DNA of 64,000 nucleotides from Candidatus Thiovulum imperiosus (GCA_024281175.1 JAMJTW010000007.1:1-64000); one strand, 5' to 3'. Positions 1 to 10,204 are shown, counted from the first letter of the stretch. Notes: generated by a model from the letters alone, not told the origin. Made by a program: numbers and translations.

Positions 1-140
1 TGCTTTCTTGTTTTCAAAAAGTTTTTCAATTTTCATTTTCTCTAATTTTACAGTTTTCTCTCTCTTGTCGAGAGTCTTTCCAAATCAGAATTTTTCAGTA
101 AGTTTTTGAGAAGAAGTCGTTTTCACCAGCTTATTAGAGG

Positions 141-160
141 CTCGGACAAATTTGTCCGAG
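141..160. repeat. 20-bp perfect palindrome CTCGGACAAATTTGTCCGAG
   Basis: Read directly; lies just past the stop codon of the minus-strand antitoxin ORF (164..469). Confidence 0.9.
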
Positions 161-163
161 GGT

Positions 164-469
164 TTAAGATTTCTCAATTGCTTCGCTCATATTCTTTCTT
201 AAATAAGATAGTTCTTGAAGACCCTTACTTAAGATAATTTTCATTAGAGATTGGTAGGGAACATCAATTTTATTTGCTTCTTGTTTTATCTGAAAAAGCA
301 TATCTTCAGGAAGTCGAATAGAGATAGTTTTATTGCTCTTTTGAAGATTAGGATAGATAACCTTTTTCCCTTTTTCCCAATCTACAAAATGTTCACTACT
401 CTCATTTTCCCAAAACTCTTTCTCACTCTCTTCAGAATTAAACTCTGGTATCTCTTTTAAATTCTTCAT
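164..469 (-). CDS. BrnA/CopG-like antitoxin
   Basis: 101 aa with RHH-like C-terminus (SIRLPEDMLFQIKQEANKIDVPYQSLMKIILSKGL); overlaps the upstream BrnT-like ORF. Confidence 0.65.
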   Translation of the reverse strand: MKNLKEIPEFNSEESEKEFWENESSEHFVDWEKGKKVIYPNLQKSNKTISIRLPEDMLFQIKQEANKIDVPYQSLMKIILSKGLQELSYLRKNMSEAIEKS

Positions 470-755
470 AAATCTCTCTCTCTTTTCTGTTTGCTTTTCG
501 TGACGAAATCACCCTTATTTTATCGTTTCTAATTGTAAAAACTGTGAATAGAACTTCAGATTTATCAGTTCTTCCAAGTGAATAACATCTCTCTTCTCTT
601 TCTGAATGTTCAAAGTCTTCAACAACAATTAGAGGTTGATTGAAAAAAATCTCTTCTATCGTAAAATAATCTAAACCATGCTTGTTTAAGTTTTTATCTA
701 TATTTCCACTGTCCCAATCAAATGATTTATATTTTGCTACTTCCAAACACTTCAA
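438..755 (-). CDS. BrnT family (DUF497) toxin
   Basis: FDWDSGNIDKNLNKHGLDYFTIEEIF...REERCYSLGRTDKSEVLFTVFTIRNDKIRVISSRKANRKERE is typical BrnT. Confidence 0.85.
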   Translation of the reverse strand: MKCLEVAKYKSFDWDSGNIDKNLNKHGLDYFTIEEIFFNQPLIVVEDFEHSEREERCYSLGRTDKSEVLFTVFTIRNDKIRVISSRKANRKEREIYEEFKRDTRV

Positions 756-822
756 AATCTCTCCAAGTATATAATTAATATATACCTGTAATTATATTAC
801 AATTACAAAAAAAGGAGAAGCT

Positions 823-3800
823 ATGAAATATAGTTTTTTAGGTTTGGCGGTTCTTCTGCTCTTTGTTGGGTGTTCTACGAAGAAAGTTGGTTCTGTTCCA
901 AAAGAGGTCGAAGAGGAAAACGAAACTATTGTCGTTCCAGAAGAGAAAAATGAAACTATTGTCGTTCCAGAAGAGAAAAATGAAACTATTGTCGTTCCAG
1001 AAGAGGAAGAAAAGACGGAAAAAGAGGCGGTTTTCAAACTTGATACAGGCGGACATTCGGCTCTGATAAGAAAAATCTTAGTTACGAAAAGTGGAGATTT
1101 GATTTCTGCTAGTGATGATAAAACAGTTCGAGTTTGTGACTCCAAAACGGGAAGAGAGAAGAGAAAAATTCTTGGAAAAATTGGAGAGGGAATGGAGGGA
1201 ATGATTTACGCCATTGCACTCTCTCCAGATGAGAAGTTTTTAGCTGTTGGGGGTTATTTTGAAGAAGCAAGTAAAAATGCAAATTTAAATCATGGACAAA
1301 TCCGAATCTACGATTTTCAAACTGGAAAACTTCTTCAGATTCTTAAATCTCACAAAAATGCTGTTTCCGATTTAGCTTTTTCTATTGATGGAAAATATTT
1401 AGCTAGTGGGTCTGCTGATAAAACTGCAAAGATTTGGGAACTCTCTCACTCTGAGATAGCAGAGCGACCACTTCGTTCAGAGTGGAGACTTAAAACAACT
1501 ATCTCTTTTCACACCGACTTTGTTTATGGAGTTGTTTTTGTTCCAACTTTAGATTCTTCACTTCGTTCAGAATGGAATTTAGCTACGGCAAGTTACGACA
1601 ACAGAGTTGCCCTCCACACTCTTTCAGGAAAAAAGGTAGGTGAGTATCAACACTCTCAAACACTCAAAGATATCGCCACAAACGGAGAAGATATTGCAAC
1701 TTGTGGAAAAGGAAATGAAATTCTAATTTTTGATAAGAATCTAAATTTAAAAAAGAAGATTCTCTCTGAAACAGTTCCAGTTGGTTTAGCTTTTTCTCCA
1801 GATGGAAAGAAGTTGATTTCGGGTCGTGGTTCTACTCCAAACAATGTAAATATCTATGAAACAAATAACTACTCAAAAATAGCCTCTTTTCAAAAACATA
1901 CAAATGCAACTCAAGCTGTAAATTTTCTCGATAACTCCACCGCAGTTTCTGGAGGCGGAAGCAACAATGAAATCTATATCTGGAATGCTGTTCCTGGAGT
2001 AGAAGAGAGAAAAATCATTGGAGGTGGTGAAATTGTTTGGAGTGTTGGAGTTTCTGGAGATATGATTGGCTGGGGGAATGTTTTTGATGCAATTGGAGAC
2101 TACCATACAAATCGCTCTACTCTTCGTCGCTATTTCAATTTAAAAACATTTGAGTTTGACAGTCGTCCCCCTGAACTTGTTTCAGGGTCTCAGATACCGA
2201 AACAAGTTCGGCATGACGGGGCGGAATACTCCCTCCACCACTCATCAGGCGGAAGTTACGGCTATTCAGATGCTGTTTTAGAAATCCGAAAAAATGGAAA
2301 AGTTGTTGCAAAAATTGTAAGAGAAGGTTGGAATGGATACCAACATAGAACCTACGGTTTTTGGGGAGATAAAATTGTTTCAGGTGGAAGCCATGGACAT
2401 CTAAAAATCTACAACCTCTCTGGAGATGAGATTGCAAATCTTGTTGGACATAATGGAGAAGTTTTGAGTATTGCATTAGATGGAAATCGTCTTGTTTCTG
2501 GTTCATCTGACCAAACAGTTCGGATTTGGGATTTGAAAGAGATAGAAAACTACACTCCAAAAAAAGAGGTAAATGAAGAACTGATTTCCGAAGCTAAAAA
2601 GCAATTAGGCTGGAGTCGAGAAGAGGTCTTCAAAAATGAAGAGATGCTAAAAATTCTTGGTTTCTCTCTCTACAAAATCACTTCAGAAACTCCTTCCTAT
2701 TCTCCCCAACTCTCTCTACTCTTCACTTCAGAAAATGAGTGGGTAGCATGGACGCCCGAAAACTTCTATACAAGTTCAAAAGGTGGAAAATCTCTTTTAG
2801 GTTTTCACATAAATCAGGGTGCGGAAAGAGAGGCGGAATATATCTCTGCTGATAAGTTGGAAGAGTTTTATAGACCCGACCTCATCGCCAAAGCACTCAA
2901 TGGAGAGAGTTTAGAAGAGTATGCGAAAAACATCGATGTAAATAGAATTCTCACCGATGGACTTCCTCCAAAACTAGAAATCGTTTCGCCCTCTGGAAAA
3001 TCGAAAAGTAGCAATTTTCCAATTCAAGTAGAAGTTTGTGAAAAAGATGGTGGAGTTGGAAACTTCCAAATTCTACTAAATGGAGTTCCAATTGATAAAA
3101 CTCGAATTCTTGTGAGAGACCGTAGCGATGAGGTTTGTCGAATTGTAAAAAGAGAAATCTCCTTACAAGATGGTGAAAACGAAATTTCAGTTCTTGCTAC
3201 AAATTCTGCTGGAACTATCGAAAGTGAAAGAGATACCATTTCTATCTCCTATTCTGCTCCAAAAGTTATAAAACCAAATCTCTATATTTTGGCAATTGGA
3301 GTAAATAAGTATCGAGATGGAGATTTATGGTTAAATTACGCTGTTCCCGATGTTGAGGCGATAGTTGAAACTCTACCTAAAGTTTCCAAAAAACTTTTCC
3401 AAAAAGTGGATATAACAAAACTTCTCGACTCTGATGTAACAAAAGAGAAGATACTTGACGCTTTTGAAGAGATTGGAAAAAAGGCTACTCCAAACGACCT
3501 TTTCGTATTCTATATCGCTGGACACGGTGTTACCGACAAACAAACTGGAAAATACTTTTTCATTCCTTACAACTTCCGCTACAAAGGTGAAGAGTCAGTT
3601 CGGGAAAGTGCGATTTCTCAAGAGGATTTCAGTGACGGTTTCGCACAAATCAAAACTACAAAATCTCTTACAATGTTAGACACTTGTAATTCGGGAAGTT
3701 TTGCAATGAACCGAGGCGGTTTCGCTCAAAAAACGGCTATTGAAAAATTTGTTCGAGCAACAGGAAGAGCTACAATTATGGCAAGTTCAAAAGACCAAGT

Positions 3801-4014
3801 TGCCTATGAGGGCTACAAAGGTCATGGGGTTTTCACTTTCGCACTTCTTGAAAAATTACAAGGCGATTTCGGAAATGATAAAAAACTGACAGTCCGAGAA
3901 CTCTCCTCACATCTTGAAGAGAGAGTTCCAGAACTCACTTTTGAGAAATGGGGTTACGAACAACTTCCAAATGCAAATATGCACGGAAACGACTTCCCAA
4001 TTGGATTGAAGTAA
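823..4014 (+). CDS. Lipoprotein with WD40 repeats and C-terminal caspase-like (peptidase C14) domain
   Basis: Lipobox LLLFVGC; many WD40 motifs (GSADKTAKIWEL, GSSDQTVRIWDL); catalytic His in FYIAGHGVTD and Cys in LTMLDTCNSGSF. Confidence 0.9.
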   Translation: MKYSFLGLAVLLLFVGCSTKKVGSVPKEVEEENETIVVPEEKNETIVVPEEKNETIVVPEEEEKTEKEAVFKLDTGGHSALIRKILVTKSGDLISASDDKTVRVCDSKTGREKRKILGKIGEGMEGMIYAIALSPDEKFLAVGGYFEEASKNANLNHGQIRIYDFQTGKLLQILKSHKNAVSDLAFSIDGKYLASGSADKTAKIWELSHSEIAERPLRSEWRLKTTISFHTDFVYGVVFVPTLDSSLRSEWNLATASYDNRVALHTLSGKKVGEYQHSQTLKDIATNGEDIATCGKGNEILIFDKNLNLKKKILSETVPVGLAFSPDGKKLISGRGSTPNNVNIYETNNYSKIASFQKHTNATQAVNFLDNSTAVSGGGSNNEIYIWNAVPGVEERKIIGGGEIVWSVGVSGDMIGWGNVFDAIGDYHTNRSTLRRYFNLKTFEFDSRPPELVSGSQIPKQVRHDGAEYSLHHSSGGSYGYSDAVLEIRKNGKVVAKIVREGWNGYQHRTYGFWGDKIVSGGSHGHLKIYNLSGDEIANLVGHNGEVLSIALDGNRLVSGSSDQTVRIWDLKEIENYTPKKEVNEELISEAKKQLGWSREEVFKNEEMLKILGFSLYKITSETPSYSPQLSLLFTSENEWVAWTPENFYTSSKGGKSLLGFHINQGAEREAEYISADKLEEFYRPDLIAKALNGESLEEYAKNIDVNRILTDGLPPKLEIVSPSGKSKSSNFPIQVEVCEKDGGVGNFQILLNGVPIDKTRILVRDRSDEVCRIVKREISLQDGENEISVLATNSAGTIESERDTISISYSAPKVIKPNLYILAIGVNKYRDGDLWLNYAVPDVEAIVETLPKVSKKLFQKVDITKLLDSDVTKEKILDAFEEIGKKATPNDLFVFYIAGHGVTDKQTGKYFFIPYNFRYKGEESVRESAISQEDFSDGFAQIKTTKSLTMLDTCNSGSFAMNRGGFAQKTAIEKFVRATGRATIMASSKDQVAYEGYKGHGVFTFALLEKLQGDFGNDKKLTVRELSSHLEERVPELTFEKWGYEQLPNANMHGNDFPIGLK
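916..1005 (+). repeat. 30-bp tandem repeat (3 units) encoding NETIVVPEEK
   Basis: aacgaaactattgtcgttccagaagagaaa repeated three times near the N-terminus of the caspase lipoprotein. Confidence 0.85.
1468..1485. repeat. Short dispersed-repeat fragment CCACTTCGTTCAGAGTGG inside CDS
   Basis: Encodes LRSEW; resembles the core of the intergenic elements at 31.9 and 39.3 kb (TTCGC TCAGAGTGG). Confidence 0.5.
1551..1577. repeat. Short dispersed-repeat fragment AGATTCTTCACTTCGTTCAGAATGGAA inside CDS
   Basis: Second LRSEW-encoding copy about 80 bp from the first. Confidence 0.5.
2163..2222. repeat. Palindromic dispersed repeat inserted in frame in the WD40-caspase gene
   Basis: CGTC...TGAACTTGTTTC..TCTCAGATACC GAAACAAGTTCGGCATGACG inverted repeat encoding PELVSGSQIPKQVRHDG. 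Confidence 0.85.
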
Positions 4015-4016
4015 AA

Positions 4017-4226
4017 CTACTTTTCTCCTAACTTTTCTTGAAAAAACTTTTCTCTCTGCTCAAGAGGGAGAAGTTCAAGAGTTTCAACAAAGTTCCCGAC
4101 CCAATATGGAATTTCTGTTGAGTTCCATCTTGTTACACTTGTATATGTAAAACCTATTAGTTTTGAAAAATCTTTTACTGTTAATCTCATTTTTTTTAGA
4201 GATTTTCTAAAGTTCATATAATCCAC
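4017..4226 (-). CDS. Small HTH-type DNA-binding protein
   Basis: 69 aa; MNFRKSLKKMRLTVKDFSKLIGFTYTSVTRWN; similar architecture to the ORF at 38666. Confidence 0.55.
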   Translation of the reverse strand: MDYMNFRKSLKKMRLTVKDFSKLIGFTYTSVTRWNSTEIPYWVGNFVETLELLPLEQREKFFQEKLGEK

Positions 4227-4323
4227 AATATCTCCTTTTAAATTCTTATAGAATGTTAATATATTCAGTATGATTGTTTTTAAGCTATTTTCAAGAAAAT
4301 ATATTATAGACTTTAAAAGTCAA

Positions 4324-4358
4324 AATAGAAACCGTAGCGACAAATTTAGGTTTCTATT
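4324..4358. promoter_or_regulatory. Inverted repeat AATAGAAACC-N15-GGTTTCTATT upstream of the Rha-family gene
   Basis: Read directly about 90 bp upstream of the ATG at 4445. Confidence 0.5.
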
Positions 4359-4444
4359 CTTAAATTTCTTGTTAGCAATATTGCCAAATTGTGAATGATA
4401 GAAGACTTAAATGCAAAAGTTTAAACCTGATAAAAGGATTTTTT

Positions 4445-5251
4445 ATGTCTGATAAAATCGTAGAACTAGTTAATGATATACCGCTTGTATCTCATCGAGT
4501 TATAGCAGAGCAAACCAATAATAAAGAGGTTTCTGTTAGAAATCTAATTAACAAATATCGAGATAAATTTGAGAGTCTCGGAAACCTTCATTTTAAAAAT
4601 GAGGGTTTAAAAAGAAAAACAAAAGATGGTAAGTCGAGAGGGGAAGTCCAAAATGTTACCTACTTTCTCGATGAACCGCAATCAACTTTTCTCATGACTC
4701 TTCTTAGAAACTCTGAAAAAGTAGTAGATTTTAAATTGAGGCTTACAAAAGAGTTTTTCAAAATGAGAGAAATCATTGAAACCTCATCTGAAAATGCAAA
4801 TCTCGAAAGTAATCTTTCAGCATTAAAATTCACTTTTGAAACTTTGGCAATCTCTTCGGACGACCGTATTAAAATGATGAGAAAACTCTATAAAAAATTA
4901 AATCTTGAAACTGTATATCTTCCAGAGTATGTTGATGGAGACGCCTCATTTTCGCTAACTCACCTACTCAAAGAGAATGGAATAAAAATGAGTGCTAGAA
5001 AAGTGAATGCTTTATTAGAAGAGAAAGGTTTCATTGAAAAGAAGTTTCGAGCTTCCTCGAAAAAGAGAGTTGTAGTAGATGAAGATGGAAATGAGAAAGA
5101 GGAAGCAGTTCAGAAATTTTTCTGGAGTATTACAAAAAGCGGTTTAGAATTTGGAAGAAATGTGATAAGCACTCACGGTCTTTCTACCGAAACTCAAGTC
5201 CGCTTTTATGAAAAGAAGTTTCCAGAACTACTAGAAAAAATTTCTTTATAA
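4445..5251 (+). CDS. Rha family phage regulatory protein
   Basis: MSDKIVELVNDIPLVSHRVIAEQTNNKEVSVRNLINKYRDKFESLGNL...VTYFLDEPQSTFLMTLLRNSEKVVDFKLRLTKEFFKM is Rha-like; ORF track starts earlier at 4391. Confidence 0.8.
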   Translation: MSDKIVELVNDIPLVSHRVIAEQTNNKEVSVRNLINKYRDKFESLGNLHFKNEGLKRKTKDGKSRGEVQNVTYFLDEPQSTFLMTLLRNSEKVVDFKLRLTKEFFKMREIIETSSENANLESNLSALKFTFETLAISSDDRIKMMRKLYKKLNLETVYLPEYVDGDASFSLTHLLKENGIKMSARKVNALLEEKGFIEKKFRASSKKRVVVDEDGNEKEEAVQKFFWSITKSGLEFGRNVISTHGLSTETQVRFYEKKFPELLEKISL

Positions 5252-6292
5252 GTTCTGTTCTCGGAGTTGTCCACATGCAGCGGATATATCTATACCTTTT
5301 GAAGCTCGGATAGTTGCAAGAAGTCCTCTTTGATTAAGATAATCAGCAAACTCCATCATACTTTTTTCAGTAGGTCTTTGAAATTCGCTACCTTCATGAG
5401 GATTAAAGTAGATAAGATTTATCTTTGCCTTAATTCCGTCGAGAAGTTTCAGTAGTTTTTTTGCACTTTGAAGAGAGTCATTTACATTTCGAATTACAAG
5501 ATATTCAAACATAACTCTTTTACGATTATCATAAGGAAATCGTTTTACAGCATCAATGATAGATTGAATATTGAAGGCTTTATTCATTGGAATTAGTTCT
5601 GTTCGAACCTCATCATCAACAGCATGTAGAGAGATAGCGATATGAACTCCTAAATCCAAAGAGCCTAATTTGTCTATCTTTGTTGAAATTCCACTTGTTG
5701 AAACAGTTTGACGACGAGGAGCAATAGCAAGACCGTTTTCATCTTGTAAAATATTTATCGCTTTTACAAGATTGTCAAAGTTGTCAAGAGGCTCACCCAT
5801 ACCCATATAAACTACATTCTCTTTTGTACTGTTTTGTAACTCTCTTCGAATTGTTAAAACTTGCTCCACAATCTCACCTGCTGAAAGGTCTCTTACAAAA
5901 CCACCTTTTGCTGTTAAACAGAAAGAGCAACCAACTTTACAACCAACTTGGGTAGAAACACAAACTGTATATCGTGCTTGTTGAAGAATATCTCCACTCT
6001 CTCCAACTCTCTCTTCTCTCATTCTAATTAGAACTGTTTCAACTGTTCTACCATCTGGTAAACGAAAAAGATATTTAACAGTACCATCACTAGCTTCCTG
6101 TTTTTGAAGAGTTTCTAAATTTGAGATTTTATAACTCTCTTCCAATTCTGCTCGTAACTTTTTTGGGAGATTCTCCATTTCGGAAAAGTTCTGTTTCTCT
6201 TTTTGATAAATCCAGTGATATAACTGTTTTGCTCTAAAACCAAATTTACTTTTTAATTCCTCTTTGGAAAAGTCTAATATATTTTTTTTCAT
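5246..6292 (-). CDS. rlmN: 23S rRNA (adenine2503-C2)-methyltransferase RlmN
   Basis: Radical SAM CxxxCxxC (GCKVGCSFCLTAKGG), YMGMGEPLDN. Confidence 0.95.
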   Translation of the reverse strand: MKKNILDFSKEELKSKFGFRAKQLYHWIYQKEKQNFSEMENLPKKLRAELEESYKISNLETLQKQEASDGTVKYLFRLPDGRTVETVLIRMREERVGESGDILQQARYTVCVSTQVGCKVGCSFCLTAKGGFVRDLSAGEIVEQVLTIRRELQNSTKENVVYMGMGEPLDNFDNLVKAINILQDENGLAIAPRRQTVSTSGISTKIDKLGSLDLGVHIAISLHAVDDEVRTELIPMNKAFNIQSIIDAVKRFPYDNRKRVMFEYLVIRNVNDSLQSAKKLLKLLDGIKAKINLIYFNPHEGSEFQRPTEKSMMEFADYLNQRGLLATIRASKGIDISAACGQLREQNL

Positions 6293-6383
6293 CTTTTTTA
6301 TAAAATTCTAACATCTAAAAAAGTAGCTAAATTTTCATTTAGTATTTGATAAGATAAAGAAATTATATTTAGAGGATTTATTT

Positions 6384-7010
6384 ATGGAACTAAGTGGAAT
6401 GTATGCAATTACAGATGAAATCCTTACTCCTGATGAGGTGGTAGTCGAAAAAGTTCAAGAGGCTTTAGAAACTGGTATCTCAATTATTCAATATAGAAAT
6501 AAATCAAAATCTGATGATGAAATTAGAGAAGTTGTTAAGAAATTAAGAGAACTTGTTGTAGATATGTATGGTGCTACATTTATTCTAAATGATAGAGTCG
6601 ATTTAGCCATAGAAGTTGGTGCTTCTGGTATCCATATTGGAGAGAATGATATGGAGCTAATTCAAGTTCGAAAAAAATTTGATGGCATTATTGGAGTCTC
6701 TTGTTATGGAGATATTGAGAAAGCGAAGAACTCTGAAAAACTTGGTGCAAACTATGTGGCATTTGGTTCATTTTTCTTATCAGGAACAAAACCAAACTCT
6801 AAGATAGTTGAACTCAAAATTTTAGAAGAGGCTAAAAAAGAGCTAACAGTTCCAATATGTGCTATTGGTGGAATTAGTTGCAACAACATATCTCTAATTA
6901 GAGACAAAGAGCCTGATATGATAGCAATGGTTAGTGCTATTTGGGGTGGAGATATAAAAGAGAATGTGAAAATGTTATCAGCTGAACAAGGAGTTTTAAT
7001 TGTTACTTGA
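6384..7010 (+). CDS. thiE: Thiamine phosphate synthase
   Basis: YAITDE...IIQYRNK...FILNDRVDLA...GIHIGENDM...IGVSCY. Confidence 0.9.
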   Translation: MELSGMYAITDEILTPDEVVVEKVQEALETGISIIQYRNKSKSDDEIREVVKKLRELVVDMYGATFILNDRVDLAIEVGASGIHIGENDMELIQVRKKFDGIIGVSCYGDIEKAKNSEKLGANYVAFGSFFLSGTKPNSKIVELKILEEAKKELTVPICAIGGISCNNISLIRDKEPDMIAMVSAIWGGDIKENVKMLSAEQGVLIVT

Positions 7011-7737
7011 AAAGTATAATGCAAATGGAAATGATTTTTTAATTTCTCACACTTTTAAAAAGAGTGATTTTTCAGATTTTGCAAAAAGAGTTTGCAATAG
7101 ACAATCAGGAGTTGGTGCTGATGGGTTTATTGCTCTTATTCCTCATGACACTTTAGATTTTGAGTGGCTCTTTTACAATTCAGATGGTAGTACAGCAGAG
7201 ATGTGTGGTAACGGTAGTAGAGCTACTGCACATTACGCTTTTAAAAATGGTCTTGCAAATAGTGAAATGGTTTTTATGACAGGTGCTGGAGAGATAGGAT
7301 GTAGTGTAGAGGGTGATGAGGTGACAACTGATTTAACTCCACCAAAAATTATTAGAAGAGATATAAAAGAGTTTGGTTGGAGCTGGTGGTTAGTAAATAC
7401 TGGAGTTCCTCATCTTGTCTCTATTCGAGATGATATAAGTGAATTCTCAATTTCTGAAGCTAGAAAATTGCGATACAAATATAATGCAAATGTAAATATT
7501 GTAAAAGTGGAAAATGGAAATCTATTTGTAAGAACTTATGAACGGGGTGTTGAAGATGAGACTCTTGCTTGTGGAACTGGAATGGCTGGTTGTTTTTTAA
7601 GAGCAGTTTCTGAAGACCTTGTCTCTTCTAAAGTTACTGTTTTTCCAAAAAGTGGAGATACACTCTATTTAGAGAAAACAGATAAGACTCTTCGTTTTAA
7701 AGGAGCAGTTCAAAACTCGTTTTTTACAAAATTTTAA
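7000..7737 (+). CDS. dapF: Diaminopimelate epimerase
   Basis: YNANGNDF, NSDGSTAEMCGNGSRA, ERGVEDETLACGTG; TTG start overlapping thiE. Confidence 0.95.
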   Translation: MLLEKYNANGNDFLISHTFKKSDFSDFAKRVCNRQSGVGADGFIALIPHDTLDFEWLFYNSDGSTAEMCGNGSRATAHYAFKNGLANSEMVFMTGAGEIGCSVEGDEVTTDLTPPKIIRRDIKEFGWSWWLVNTGVPHLVSIRDDISEFSISEARKLRYKYNANVNIVKVENGNLFVRTYERGVEDETLACGTGMAGCFLRAVSEDLVSSKVTVFPKSGDTLYLEKTDKTLRFKGAVQNSFFTKF

Positions 7738-7788
7738 AAATAAGAAAACGAGAGCTTTTTTTGTAAACTTTCAAAAAAAGAGTAACAA

Positions 7789-10191
7789 ATGGTTTACAAT
7801 CCTCATGAAGTGGAAAAGAAGTGGCAGAAATTTTGGGTAGAGAACCGAAGTTTTGAGCCAGAAGAGAATTCTGAAAAAGAGAAGAAATATGTTTTGAGTA
7901 TGTTTCCATACCCAAGTGGAAGAATTCATATGGGACATGTTCGAAACTACACAATTGGGGACGCTTTCGCGAGACACTATCGACAAAAAGGCTTTAATGT
8001 TCTTCATCCGATAGGTTGGGACTCTTTTGGAATGCCAGCTGAAAATGCTGCTATAAAAAACAGAGTTCACCCTAAAAAGTGGACTTATGAAAATATTGAC
8101 TATATGAGAAAAGAACTTCAATCTCTTGGTCTCTCTTTTTCAAAAGATAGAGAGTTTGCTACTTCTGATGTTGAGTATACAAAGTTTGAACAAGAATTTA
8201 TAATAGAACTTTGGAATAGAAAGATACTTTATAAAAAGAGAGCAAATCTAAATTGGTGTCCTCACGATTTAACAATTCTTGCAAATGAACAGGTAATCGA
8301 TGGAAAGTGTTGGAGGTGTGATACTGAAATTGTTCAGAAAGAGATGGAGCAGTACTATTTAAGAATTACAGATTATACTGAAGAGCTTTTAGGAGATTTA
8401 GAGAAACTACCAAATTGGCCATCTCAAGTTCGAATAATGCAGGAAAATTGGATTGGAAAGAGTAAAGGTCTGAAATTTCGTTTCAAATTGGAAGAGAAAG
8501 TTGGAGAAATCGATAACTTTTCTGTTTTCACAACTCGACCAGACACTATTTTTGGTGTTACTTACACTGCTCTTGCTCCAGAACACCCAATTGTTTCAGA
8601 ACTCTTAGATACTCTACCAGAAGAGAAGAGAGCTTGGATAGAGAGAGTTAGAAATACCTCTAATCGGGAACGGGCAATGATGGATAAAGAGGGTATTGAA
8701 CTTGGTATCTTTGCAAAACACCCACTAACAAAAGAGAGTATTCCTGTTTGGGTAGCTAACTTTGTTCTTATCGACTACGGTTCTGGTGCAGTTATGGCAG
8801 TTCCTGCTCATGATGAGAGAGATTTTGAGTTTGCTGAAAAGTATGGAGTTGAGAAAGTAGCGGTGGTTTTTCCAAAAAGTGGAGAGCTTCCAAAAGATAA
8901 AGCATTTACAGAAGATGGTATCTTGCAAAACTCTGGAGACTTTTCGGGACTCACCTCATCAGTAGCTAGAGAAAGTATCATCTCCCACTTTGAGGCGAAC
9001 GCTTTAGGAGAGGGTGTAGAGAATTACAAATTACGAGATTGGGGAATTTCAAGACAGAGATATTGGGGTGCACCAATTCCATTAGTTCACTGTGACTCTT
9101 GCGGTACTGTTCCTGAAACAAACCTACCTGTGGCACTACCTGATGATGTTGAGATTACAGGTGAGGGAAATCCACTTGAAAAGCATCCAACTTGGAAACA
9201 TACAACTTGTCCAGTTTGTGGTGAAGATGCAGTACGGGAAACAGACACTCTTGACACTTTTGTTCAATCCTCTTGGTATCAATTTCACTACACGGCTAAA
9301 AATCCAAAAGAGGAGGCAATTGGAGATACAAAATATTGGGGTGGAGTAGACCATTACATTGGCGGAATTGAACACGCTATCTTGCATCTTCTTTACGCTC
9401 GTTTCTTTACAAAACTCTTAAGAGATATGGGAAGAGTTGAAATTTCTGAACCTTTCAACCATCTTTTAACTCAAGGAATGGTTTTGAAAGATGGTGCAAA
9501 AATGTCCAAAAGTAAAGGAAATACAGTAGACCCTGATGCAATCATTTCAGAATATGGTGCTGATACTGCCAGACTCTTTATACTTTTTACAGCACCTCCA
9601 ACAAAAGAGCTTGAGTGGAATGATAGAGGTGTTGATGGAGCTTTCAAATTTCTAAAAAGATTTGTTGCAAAAAGTGAAAATGTTGATGAGGTTTCAGAAA
9701 TACCGAAATTTGGAGAACTTTCCAAAGAGGAGAAGTTTGCTAGGCGAAAAGTTTATGAAGCTCTAAATAGAGCTGATGAGGTTTTTGGAAAAAGTCACAC
9801 ATTCAATACTCTAATTGCTGGAGTCATGGAAGCTATCAATGGTCTTGAAAAGCAACAAAATCGAGATATTTGGACAGAGGGATATTGGGTGCTACTAAAT
9901 ATTTTAGAGCCTATTGTTCCACATATCGCAACGGAACTCTCTGAAAAGTTCTTTGGTAGAAGAAATTTTGGAATTATCTCTACTCCAGAAGGTGTTTTAG
10001 AGAAAGATGAAATCTCTCTTGGTGTTAGTGTAAATGGTAAAAAAAGAGGTGAAATTTCTGTATCTCCTGATACTTCTAAAGAGGAGATTTTAAAAGTTGC
10101 AAAAGAGACAGTTCACAAGTGGTTAGATGGAAAAAATATCATAAAAGAGATAGTTGTTCCAAACCGACTTGTAAATCTTGTTGTAAAATAG
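7789..10191 (+). CDS. leuS: Leucyl-tRNA synthetase
   Basis: [28 protein letters not shown]. Confidence 0.97.
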   Translation: MVYNPHEVEKKWQKFWVENRSFEPEENSEKEKKYVLSMFPYPSGRIHMGHVRNYTIGDAFARHYRQKGFNVLHPIGWDSFGMPAENAAIKNRVHPKKWTYENIDYMRKELQSLGLSFSKDREFATSDVEYTKFEQEFIIELWNRKILYKKRANLNWCPHDLTILANEQVIDGKCWRCDTEIVQKEMEQYYLRITDYTEELLGDLEKLPNWPSQVRIMQENWIGKSKGLKFRFKLEEKVGEIDNFSVFTTRPDTIFGVTYTALAPEHPIVSELLDTLPEEKRAWIERVRNTSNRERAMMDKEGIELGIFAKHPLTKESIPVWVANFVLIDYGSGAVMAVPAHDERDFEFAEKYGVEKVAVVFPKSGELPKDKAFTEDGILQNSGDFSGLTSSVARESIISHFEANALGEGVENYKLRDWGISRQRYWGAPIPLVHCDSCGTVPETNLPVALPDDVEITGEGNPLEKHPTWKHTTCPVCGEDAVRETDTLDTFVQSSWYQFHYTAKNPKEEAIGDTKYWGGVDHYIGGIEHAILHLLYARFFTKLLRDMGRVEISEPFNHLLTQGMVLKDGAKMSKSKGNTVDPDAIISEYGADTARLFILFTAPPTKELEWNDRGVDGAFKFLKRFVAKSENVDEVSEIPKFGELSKEEKFARRKVYEALNRADEVFGKSHTFNTLIAGVMEAINGLEKQQNRDIWTEGYWVLLNILEPIVPHIATELSEKFFGRRNFGIISTPEGVLEKDEISLGVSVNGKKRGEISVSPDTSKEEILKVAKETVHKWLDGKNIIKEIVVPNRLVNLVVK

Positions 10192-10204
10192 AAACTTCTA
10201 AAAT

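Noticed and set aside
792-1145. Minus-strand ORFs opposite the caspase gene N-terminus (792..1145, 838..1056)
   Set aside because: Antisense shadow ORFs of the 30-bp tandem repeat; repetitive, no motif.
2135-2560. Minus-strand ORF 2135..2560 (contains ETLKQVQGDD)
   Set aside because: Antisense to the WD40 gene; the peptide comes from the palindromic repeat read in reverse.
4440-4470. Rha gene start (atgtctgataaaatcgtagaa) resembles the cassette repeat (tttctgataaaattgtagttg)
   Set aside because: Short, AT-rich similarity inside a coding start with no matching arms; most likely coincidence.
9092-9349. Plus-strand 85-aa ORF within leuS
   Set aside because: Alternative frame inside a well-conserved gene; no independent support.
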